Part shown: positions 54,366 through 64,000 of the stretch, piece after piece
How positions within the stretch are numbered: the stretch's first letter is position 1
How the letters are laid out: every line of letters starts with the position of its first letter
Source: Onchidella celtica
Taxonomy: Eukaryota; Mollusca; Gastropoda; Systellommatophora; Onchidiidae
Direction: 5' to 3'
Length of the DNA stretch: 64,000 nucleotides
NCBI GenBank assembly: GCA_963931925.1
Contig: OZ007569.1
Coordinates: 73,088,118 to 73,152,117, forward strand
Position numbers and translations under genes: made by a program
The notes under the pieces: generated by a model
Databases searched by the model: none
The model's input: the letters and a program-made list of their open reading frames with translations, nothing else
Told to the model about the DNA's origin: nothing

Positions 54366-54867
54366 TCAAGAAAATCTCACCAGTGCACATAACCCCAGTC
54401 TCAGTTCCAGAGAGTTTGGTTATGAATATGATAGTCATGAAATCACGAATTCTATATGGCTCCCAGGACCAGATCAAACAGCAGGAGGCACCATGTCCTA
54501 TGGAGCCTCCACCGTATCTTCAGCAACTGTTCCTGCTCCGCTACCAACCCTGCAACCAGCTCTTCCATCCAAAGTTCAAATCAGCCTGACCATTGTGTAC
54601 ATAACCATGTTTGCTCTGATTTTCCTCCTGGTCTACATTCAGCTGTGGATGATTTGGTATTATCGTCATAAACGTTTGAGTCACCAGACTCTTTTCTTGT
54701 TCATGTGCCTTATATGGGCAGGCCTGAGGACCTCCTTATTCTCATTTTACTTCAAGAACTGTGGAGAGGCCAACGTGCTGAGTATCCCATTGTATTGGCT
54801 ACTCTACAGTTTTCCTGTCTGCCTGCAGTTTGCCATGCTATGCTTGTTGCTTCACTTTTTTGCTCAG
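54337..54867 (+). CDS. GPR137: GPR137-family integral membrane protein, first coding exon
   Basis: 177 codons ending at donor CAG|GTAACC. Residues 1-80 are a Ser/Thr/Pro-rich N-terminal tail without a signal peptide. Three membrane segments follow: TIVYITMFALIFLLVYIQLW (about 87-107), LFLFMCLIWAGLRTSLFSF (about 122-141) and LYWLLYSFPVCLQFAMLCLL. HKRLSHQT, LIWAGLRTSLFSFYF and YSFPVCLQF are diagnostic of GPR137/GPR137B (TM7SF1). In vertebrates these are lysosomal seven-span proteins linked to Rag/mTORC1 control. The remaining exons are not in the window, so the first coding intron exceeds 9.1 kb. The paralogue (GPR137, B or C) cannot be told. Confidence 0.87.
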
Positions 54868-55223
54868 GTAACCCAATAATTTATTTTGTCTAGTCTTTCT
54901 GTCAGTTTGTCCATTCACTGTGGATATCAGAGTATGGAGATCTATCTTGTGTGATTCTTAACCAGGAGGGCAATAAGTTAAGTGTGTGTGACATGAGAGA
55001 TCACTATGTGACTCAGTATTACCTTTAAATCTTTAACCAAATTGAGGCTGGGTTCTCAAAGCATGGGATGAAAATTCATCATGATTCAGAAAATTGCACA
55101 GAGTAGTTAATTGCTTTAGAACAACTTAACATTTGCAACATGAAGTAAACTTTGTTCAGAATAAAGATCCATAACTGAATTTTGTAATCCTTCCGAAGGT
55201 TGAGTGGGGTTATAATTGCACCA

Positions 55224-56040
55224 TGTAGCGTCCTAGTCATATGGGCTAATAATGTTGTCCGCAGCCCTCGGTGACCCTTCGTGTGCTAGTTTTACTTTTC
55301 TGTGATGTCTCGCTGTGTGATGTAATTGTTTATTGTAGTTCAGTCGAGAATGTACCAAATCATTCATGTCGGAGTAATTACATTACGCTAGGTTGGCCTT
55401 GGAGTGACGCAATTCTGTGACGTGCCTAAGTGCGATTAGGTGGCCTTTAATGCATCCCGTAGTTTCTGGATTTCCCGTTCGTGAACGTTCTATCTAGATC
55501 ACAGATGGGTATATAGAGGATGGCAAGCGAGTGAGTGGGTGTGCAAGAGTCAGTTATTCCGCATGTGGGCAAGATCCCGTCATTTTGTGTGTGCAAAACC
55601 CAATATAAGTTTTTGTAACTGCGTGATTTTCCTCGTAAGTATGCTGTGAGATATCCAAGGTTCATCTACAGTTATTAAAAGTTAAGGGAGGACTTCTGAA
55701 TGCGTTCCATAACTCTACAAGTGCATATGCATTGTCAGATTAATATGTAACGACATGAGGGTCTAGTCAGTTTTTATCATCGAGGCCGTAGGCCGATGTT
55801 CGTCTGGGCAGTAGTCAGATTGGCATATCAGGGAAAGCCACCGGGGTAGCTATGTACTGTTTTCACTCGGGCTATGGAACACATTCGGAAGTCCTTCCAA
55901 AGTTAATGTTAATCGTTCATCGGATCCTGTTTTCATTTATTTCTACGACAGTTCGAGACAGTTTTGTTTTTAAAGGGTAGCAGTTCAGATCACCTGACTC
56001 TCCCTATCATAGCGTGCTGAAATTTACATCAACTGTTACA
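55224..56040 (+). mobile_element. Solo LTR, older relative of element B family
   Basis: 817 bp, TGTAGCGTCC...AACTGTTACA. The 3' end shares CGTGCTGAAATTTACATC and TTTTTAAAGGGTAGCAGTTC-type blocks with element B and the solo LTR at 40969. Flanks CACCA and CGCCA agree in four of five bases, a decayed target duplication. TATATAG near 55510 and ATTAAA near 55673. In the first GPR137 intron. Confidence 0.82.
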
Positions 56041-56828
56041 CGCCATAAAGAGTAAGTCAGGTCAAGTCTACTGTTAATGTTGACATTCAGACTCTAAATT
56101 TTACTCATTTCAAACGGAGAATCATCAGTAACTGAATTATCTTCAAGTCGTTTACTCCAAAGTATGCCTAGTTGGGTTATTACGTAGTTTGGCGCTGGAC
56201 ATACCCATAACCTCATTCAATGGTCTTTATGTTTCTAATATGAAGTAAAGCTTGCAGCAGCTGTGGGAGAAGTTCCACATGAGTTACTAAATAACTGTCA
56301 CAATGATGGAAGTCTGTGTAATACAAAATGACAATATGTGAACAATAACGTAACAATGTATCTATATAACTCATAATAATAACAATAGTAATATATTTCT
56401 CTAGTTACATGATAGGGATAGTACAAAGGTGAGACTTTAGGAGCGCCCATGAGTACAGAGAAGGGAGTCATGGGGGGCAGCTTCCCCTTGGCATTAGTCC
56501 TCTAGGTGGATGTTTTTATTGTAAATGCGGGGCTCGATGACAAATAATCAGAATATGAGCTATATATAATATATGCTTATATGGTACTCCTCCTGCAGCT
56601 GCTCTGTGACCAGGAATGTGTACAGTTGTCTGGCAATTCAGACCATTCTAATCTATTATGTTTTATGTGATTCATTAGTTGGCACGTTTTGACAATTCAT
56701 ATATAATATAAATATACATGTAGTGGGAAACTTCAAGGTGTTGACAACAAATATCTCAAGAATATACTTTGTGGGGTGACCAGTGATATTTGTGCTTTCC
56801 GAAGTGTACTTTGTAGAGGTTTCAAATC

Positions 56829-57022
56829 GTCACCATTCCCTAGGACTGTAGAAAAACAATATTTGAAAAATCAATTTTTATATCTTTCAACTACATTCAA
56901 AGCTGCATCTGAATGACTCCAAAGCCAAAAAACAATCCAACAGCAAACTTTCAAAAATTCATCGTAACCAGACCAGTTGTGTTAAAATAAAACAGTTTTT
57001 TACAGTTTTAGGAAACGGTGAC
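56829..57022. mobile_element. Candidate TIR element (MITE), copy 3
   Basis: Starts GTCACCATTCCCTAGGACTG and ends ACAGTTTTAGGAAACGGTGA; about 20-base imperfect inverted repeats. Interior shares AGACCAGTTGTG-like and CTCCAAAGCCAAAAA blocks with the copy split by element B. Confidence 0.55.
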
Positions 57023-60000
57023 AAAATGATGATATTTCTGTTGATATAGCTTGTACAAAATACCAGCAAAAAAAATACTAGAACAAGAGTGATATTCAGA
57101 TGTACAGGGATATCAGATATCAAGTTAGTTCCATAACACCATGCTTCTGGAGCAGAATGAGTGTTAGTCTACCGAGTGTAGAAAAATCAGTCATGCCAAA
57201 AAACTGAAGAAAAAAAAAAGTCATGTTAGACTCCCTAAACCACCCATCTAGAATACTAATTTGGTTTAGGAGGTGAGGGGGATTTGTTTGTATTGGCCAT
57301 GGGGATTTCAAATCTAAGGGGAGGAATTTTAACTAGAGCAGGAAATTCAGTCGGAGCAGGATAATCAAACTTAAAGAAAAAAACAGGAAGTGTCATGATC
57401 CATGGAAATAAGGATTTTTTCTTTTTTATTTGATTGTAATTAATAAAGCAATCTAATTTTCATCAACTGTTTCAATAACTACCAGTTCCAGTAAAGCTGT
57501 GAAAGTATCATGGTGAAAGACAGAGTAGATGACAATTCAAAATTAGAGAGGAATTGAGGAAACCCAGGATCGCTAGGGGAAAAATGTGGTCTAGGACTTA
57601 GAGAATCACTGTGTGAGAGGAAAGATCCCTGAACTTATTGTGTTTCACTTTCGAATTGTCAGATGAAATTTAAAGAGAACTTTTTGGTTGCCCTGAGTTA
57701 GCAGACACTATCAGGTACATGTATATTATAATAATAAACGACAACGCATGAAACCTATTTACCTATGTGTCCATGGTAATTATGACCACAAGTGGCATGT
57801 TCGCTGCCAATTAATGTACTAAGCAAGATCTGAATTTTAATAGAAACGTTACCATGAGGCGTAATAATACATGGACTTGTCCATAATACTTTTTCATTTA
57901 GTCTCATCTCTTTTGAGACAATGTTTCTAGTTATAGCCATACGAATTTTATTGTTTATCATAACTAGTTGGCCCACTGACCGGGGGGGAGGGGGGGCACA
58001 CACATATCTTGTGGTTTTTAATTTGAGTTTTCATCACCAGTGTGTAGGCGCAGAACGAAATTTCCTGTCATACTTTTTAATTCTGCTCGAGGAAAAATTA
58101 ATGCGTAGCTCAAAATGTCGGAACAGTTTCTTCTGTTCAAAGCGTTTAGTAGTGTATATCTATGGTTCAAAGTCAGTTGTGACTCAAAATCAACGAAAGA
58201 ATTAAAAATAGAGCGAACTTCAAGACATTTTAAAGTATGCCCACGTACACCTTTACGTCTTTCTATTCATAATGTGATATTTTGTAGAATTTAAGTCTCG
58301 ATGGTTAAAACGCCTTTCATAATTACATTGGAGACCTAATTACTTCTTTTATAGTATGATACTAGGGTATAGGGCAGGCAGTTGTAATTTAACGACTGCA
58401 GCTCCTCGGTAGACGATTTGGGACGCAATAACGCTGTTATTGGGGTGTCTCACCTTATTAACTCAGTTCTCAAAACAAGGGGAGGGGGGGGGGGGTGTTA
58501 CACGTACCCCCTCTCTCCCTCACGCACACACACAGATTCACTGGTTTTCCCATATCGCGCAGGCACTTGAAGGTTTAATATCCCTGTCATTTTTTTTTTT
58601 TTCTGCACTGTGTGCTTTTGGGGGCGGTTGTAAAAATATATAATCGTTAATCGCGAACAAAGAAGTCAACAGCAGACAAGGAAATTAATTCGTCACATTG
58701 GACCATAGATGTAGCCTAGGCTACTTACTATTTCTATGCATTGGACAAACTGCAAATAGAACAGCACCGGGTTGAATGCTTCTTTCCCCCCTAACCCCCC
58801 GGTCCGCTCCAATGCGTGTCTGCTAACTAGGCCTATCCCCTCCCCCCCCCCCCCCCACACACACACCCCCTCCCCGTTATGAAACACTTCTCGTGTTGAA
58901 AAACCCACACCAACTTTGTTTTTACGGTTGCAGAAAATGAGATCAAGTAGCTAAATTTAAAGAAAAAGGGGGGGGGGGCACAAAAAAATAAAACATCGAA
59001 TAAAAACGGAATTGAAAATGTTTTTGCATTGAAATGACACTTTTGTAATTCATACTGGGCACGGAACTTGTGCAGTATTTAGTGCAGCCGGGGGGGGGGG
59101 CAGAAGGGGCGGCGGCCCCGGGCTTCCATTTCAGGGGTGGGGGGGGGGGCATCCAACCAAAGAGTGACATTAAAATTTAAAGTTTTCTGAAATCTGAATT
59201 ATCGCTGTTAGCTTCGTTGTATGTACAAGTCGCCGTACAATCCCACAAGCTGGTGTGAATGTGGATCTGTGGTTTAATAAGCCAGACCAGAGTAGAGAAC
59301 ACAGCTGTTACATAATTATAATAGGCCTTCTCAGTAGTTGTTCAAGTTTCTGACAGGAGATCTCACTTTGGGGCATGGAACGTAATTCATGTGACGAATT
59401 TTTATTGAAATTGAACAGAAAGTTTATTTAATCTGTTTTTTCGTATTTAAAATGTCTTCCTTTCTTACATTTCTCAGTACTAGGCCCTATTCTTGAGCCT
59501 TTGGGCATACAATCAAGCAATTGGCACCGGGCATCACCTCACCAAAGCTCGCAAACCTCTGCACGCCACTCTGGCAGTATTTTAACAGGTGATCTGATGG
59601 TAGAATTGCGCCCATCTCAGCCAATGAAACGATCTCATGATCATGCCTCTTCGCGCGCATCATCCGAATGACTGCACGGGCGAATTTATTTCAAATAATT
59701 ATATCCAATGAAATCTTGCGCGAAGTATTTTTATTTTTTTTATTCATAAAATTAAAGGTTCAAGACAATGAAAGAAAGGCGAGCTACGTAATTTGGCACT
59801 CTTGTCATGTGAAAATTATACAGGTATGCCAAAAGTCCGGTTTTTCCGGTATTTTCCGGTTTCCTGTGTATTTAATTGTATTTTGTGTGTTAGTGATTAT
59901 TTAAAAACTGTTTTAGAAAATGTTTGTTTTGGTGCCAACACGATGAAACATTCATTTTTCAGGGTTTTTTTTTGCAAAAATCATTTGGCATCCCTGATCA

Positions 60001-60178
60001 TAATATCTGTCAGAAGTTGTGTATTTGTTTGCTGCTCATTTTATGACGGAACTAACTTCTCAGTTTTGTGCCACGCCTGTGTTCATCCAAACTGGCTGAT
60101 TTTGTGATGTGTGACACACCCAGGGGCCTGATTTGTCATTCGTCTGTCAACAGGCCAGGGGCATATCAGTTTGTCAGT

Positions 60179-60214
<36 letters not shown>

Positions 60215-61306
60215 GTGACGTGAAAGGCAAGCACCGACTCAAAACCGTTATTGTTTTTTAAACACTTCTTCTGATAAACTTCGTAAAATATGCACAGGGT
60301 TGGCATTTTTATGCATGAATTTTTATCTGTAAATTCTATACCGGTACCTTCAGTTATCAGAATTTAGCAGATAAGCCACCTGGGTACTTCTTACTGCAGG
60401 GCAGCTATTTCATGCAGGCACACCGAAAACGCACCTATCCGCCGTCTGCTAGGCTGATCGTGCGTAAATTCGCGCCCGTTGGGTGGGAGAAGCGGGGACA
60501 TCTCTCATGGAGTTAGCATGACCCGCGTCTGCTATTTGTCTGTCAAATCTCAACGAAGATTGATGCAACTTCATGACTGTGAAGTCTGGATATTATATTT
60601 CACACAAAAACATTTATAGGCCTGTACAATAAAAAAGTACATTTATCTCGATGGTGTCAAAGGGTAACCTAACACCGGTGTGATGCAAATACTGTCAACT
60701 CTCGCCAATCCCTCATCACCAACACAAAGACAATGTTATCTTATCTTTTTGTGTACTATAATCTATTAGCGGTCACTGACGGCAGATAACAACAAATTTG
60801 ACCTGTTCTGCTCAATCAGTTAGTTTTTCAAATCGTTTGTGCACGAATTTCTTTCTTTTTGCACCTGTCGTGCGTTGTCGTCTATACTTTAATTCCTTTC
60901 ATCTTTTTTTTTCTTTCTATTTGTCACACATTTTAAATGTGACTCATACACATACACACACACACACCTCTGTACCCCATCGATCCGCCTGGTATGATTG
61001 TCAACCACAGTAGGTAAAATCTGAAAAGGCGCCATTGACCTATATGTTATTGTGACCAAAGTTTGTTCGTTTGTTTGAGTTGGGTTTTACGGCGCGATAA
61101 AGGCCACTTTGCGCCCTCCAAGGTCTATTTCGGTACACTTTCTTTATTTATGTTTCCTATTCAGAGTTGTTAAGTTTTATTAACATTGAGTTAAATTAAT
61201 ATAGATCTACATTCATGTAATTTTAACACATTTGGTAAAATTCTAAAAAAAAAAAAACCACCGTTGTTTTATCTGGAAAAAGTTTTGTAAACGGGTATAA
61301 AAGTTA
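57023..61306. other. First GPR137 intron, repeat-poor part with G/C runs
   Basis: No exon with GPR137-like content was found. Homopolymer runs of 10 or more: 58484-58495 (G), 58842-58856 (C), 58968-58978 (G), 59090-59100 (G) and 59139-59149 (G), plus two G7 runs near 57982. Confidence 0.5.
60183..60211. repeat. (CT)n microsatellite
   Basis: Nearly pure CT run of about 29 bases. Confidence 0.9.
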
Positions 61307-61690
61307 TTACATCAAATTATCCCAGCCCCCTCTCAGAAAGGACAGGATGCGTAGCGGGTCCACGTCAGAAAATAATTCTTTCATAGATCCGCTGGCGTAA
61401 TGCCTTCTTCTTATAATTATATGCATGAAGTCTACACATTCAGTTAAAATGTGTTTTATTGACAGTTGCATGCCACACATTCAGGGGGATCTCCGCCCTC
61501 CCCAGGTAAAAAACGGTGCGTGAGGTGGGTATGACCCAGACGGAGTCTACTTAGGACAATTTCATCTCTCCGAATTTGTTGAGAGGCATGGGTCCACTGT
61601 CCAAGTTGATCTTGGATAAAGCGTAGTTTATTTGATAGACCACGCCAGTTACAGCTAGGTTGTTGTTGTAAGTAGGCTACGTATGCACAT
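61307..61690 (-). pseudogene. Degenerate C-terminal fragment of a second LINE type
   Basis: Minus-strand translation gives QIRRDEIVLSRLRLGHTHLT followed by a zinc-knuckle-like ECVAC...HILTEC, typical of the C-terminus of I/jockey-type LINE polyproteins, and ends at TAA (61309-61307). A one-base shift near 61465, in the zinc knuckle, breaks the frame. It is unlike the RTE-like LINE at 28959-32207. Severely 5' truncated. Confidence 0.65.
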
Positions 61691-64000
61691 CCGAGCGCTT
61701 TGCGCTAAGGGCGCGTACGTATACTCTGCCTAACCCCGTCCTTATCCTCAACCCTAAATCCTATCGAATCCCTAATCCTGCCCCCTACCTGTCAACCAAA
61801 AAAAAAAAAAGGAGGAAAACAAAAAGAACATTTGAAAGACTGATTAATTAAGGCTGTTGTTAGGAGTATTTCGGGAGGAGCTGTCTAGCTCTGGAGTCAC
61901 AAAAATGGCTTTAAAATACGCACACCCTAGCGAAAAAGACTTGGGGGGACGTACGTACTTGTAACAACATTCTTTCAGGACACTAGTGAGCGAAAAAGTT
62001 TCGGTCGGCCAGAAATCACAAATGTGTCAAGACAACCCGTTCCTAGCGTGATGTGGCGTACCACGCGCATCTGGATCGAGTATTTTGCCTCGCACACAAT
62101 AATTAATGTATAATTCAATTTACGTCAGATAATTTTATGTTGTTGCAGATGACCTCTGAACCTGGGGACCATCCATGCGGTACATCTGCTCGATTTCGGC
62201 TATGTTTGATGCCCCCCACCCCGCCACACCATTTTTACACTCTTGCATTTCATCTCCCACCCCTTGTACAAGCATGGCGGCCATTTTTTTGAGGCCTTGA
62301 ATGGCAGTTTACGCAGATTATTTTGCCTGTTTCATTGGCAATAGCTATATTTTAATGTTTTTATGGTTAACCTTACATCCTATCTTCTTGAAAAATATGG
62401 GGGGGGGGGCGAACTTTTTAAATTCATTCCCGCAACCGAAAAGCCTACGTACGTACGCTTTACAGAGGCGCAGAGCTCAACTCTGCTCTCCCACCCACCC
62501 CCTCGATGTTTTATGGATCATGGATGGACCCCCCGCAGTTTGAGTGCTATTTTGGGCACTGATGTCATACATTCCGTCTCCTTAGCCGCAGCTGGCAAGC
62601 ACACGTGCTGGGAGGGGAAGGGGGTACAGGGTGGGGGGGGGGCGGGTGACCATGACTCATTATCCTGTTGTCGGAGAATCACAAAGATCAGTTTGTTTCA
62701 TTCTTACTTTATCATTACTTGGGCTATGGGAGTTCAGAGTGAAATAGGGCCGTTATGAGATTATGACACTTAATGCTTGACCGGTATTTTACCCTTCTGA
62801 AGTTTTCCTTACCCCGTTTTTCCATCAATTGCTTTCCACCCTGTTACAACACTAGCAAGCAGTCAGGCCATCCCGCAAACTGTGTCATATAAATTTTAAT
62901 CTCTTGTTATGCTGCCTTCAGTATTATCTGTCTGTCTGTGTGTCCAACAAAAGAAGCATGGCTCCTCATTTCAGGTAAAACATTATAGCAGATCCGCTCA
63001 ATATGTAGCCTTTGAAATAACTAACTTGCACGATTGACACCGACAGCCAAATGTGTCACGTATTATCAGAGGATGATTGTATGTGGGTGATTAGTTTATC
63101 ACGCACCGCAATTTTAGAGCACGTGAGTCACCAGTGCAGGACTAGGAGCAGCAATAAATTATCAAAATATTGACGGGAGAAAAGAAAAATTTCTATTATA
63201 CATCGTGGATTTCGCATATTAAAAACTCCATCACATGATGAGAATCACGCGAAAACAAAGCCGTCTATTGTTTGGCAACACGGATATTGGTCGTCTGACC
63301 CCAACATGGAAATCGGCCATCATAGGCAGACTTTTGCCAGACTGTCACGATAAAATAGCAGCGCGTCACTGGTCCGGATCAAAACATTCATACACATGGT
63401 ATGATCTGAATACGTCGGCTCGGGTACACGGATGTAACTGCCCTGTACTCTTTGCAGCCCGTTATTTGCCTTTTGTTTGTTTATCTCAGTAGGACAAAAG
63501 CGAACTATCGGATGACAATAACACTTAACTGTAATGTAAATAACAGAAAAGTTCAAGGACACTTGCAATGTGGCATATAGGCCTGTCAAGCAGATGTGAA
63601 AACATAGCAAGCAAAGAAAGGGGATGTTTAATGTTTCGTTATTCGTATTTTAAATTGGATAGACCAGACACTAGGTGAAATGGAGAAAAAAATACTTAAA
63701 ATAAAAATATGGTTCCGTAATATTTAGGAGGAAGTAGAATCGACAGCTGGCTTTTGACCAATTTAACAGAATGTCACGAATATTTTTATCATTTTCATTA
63801 TTCTTTTATGTGTGTATCATTATAATAGCGCATTTCTGTGCAGCATCTGTGTGAAACAGTGTTGCCAGTGAGGATTTTCAAAAATCCCAAGAAACCGCGA
63901 AAAATCCGAAGATATGGTACAAAATCCCACGATTTTGTTTCAACATAAAAATACAATTAAAATGAACAAGGTCGTATTACTTTGAATTTAAACTACACAA
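61691..64000. other. First GPR137 intron, right end
   Basis: A C/T-rich CCCTAA-like stretch (61735-61790) and G runs at 62399-62409 and 62633-62642. An 85-codon ORF at 63235-63492 is not recognisable and has no splice-site support. Confidence 0.4.

Noticed and set aside
61735-61790. Telomere-like CCCTAA repeats
   Set aside because: Only scattered, imperfect CCTAA/CCCTAA words within intron DNA; not a tandem array.
63235-63492. Possible additional exon (85 codons)
   Set aside because: No homology to GPR137 or any family I know, and no acceptor/donor pair in phase.

Overview
The window is animal nuclear DNA. It is intron-rich, spliced with GT/AG junctions, and crowded with retrotransposons and miniature DNA transposons. 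Repeat style and protein divergence suggest a marine invertebrate, most likely a mollusc (gastropod); this is an inference of low certainty. No prokaryotic features were seen.

Three host genes can be read. (1) 2576-7664 (+): the last six coding exons of RAB3GAP2, the non-catalytic subunit of the Rab3GAP complex; the start lies left of the window. (2) 53668-12501 (-): a complete IARS2 gene (mitochondrial isoleucyl-tRNA synthetase). I reconstructed 23 exons, every junction phase-consistent, giving 2970 coding bases and 989 residues. (3) 54337-54867 (+): first coding exon of a GPR137-family membrane protein, head-to-head with IARS2; the rest lies right of the window. RAB3GAP2 and IARS2 are tail-to-tail, the arrangement I recall for human chromosome 1q41.

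IARS2 spans 41 kb, mainly because of insertions. A complete 8283-bp Ty3/Gypsy-type LTR retrotransposon (19355-27637) is in intron 15, and a complete 6595-bp one (42747-49341) is in intron 5, with a solo LTR nearby (40969-41568). A full-length 3249-bp LINE with an open ORF (28959-32207) is in intron 13, and a 718-bp copy of its 3' end (36290-37007) is in intron 9. All have target-site duplications. Both LTR elements are antisense to IARS2; both LINE copies are sense.

The most interesting points: both LTR elements place integrase before reverse transcriptase (Gmr1-type order) and carry a capsid segment resembling the vertebrate SCAN domain. The full-length LINE inserted so close to the 3' splice site of IARS2 exon 14 that only 17 native bases remain between its GAT-repeat tail and the exon. 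The 36.3-37.0 kb LINE copy and the full-length LINE form near-identical direct repeats flanking IARS2 exons 10-13.

The remainder is intron and intergenic DNA with a Tigger/pogo-like MITE (622-1407), piggyBac-like MITEs (7855-8186, 39385-39530), a 33-bp x 7 minisatellite between the two gene ends, a degenerate minisatellite filling IARS2 intron 21, several dispersed repeat families, and long G/C homopolymers in the first GPR137 intron.
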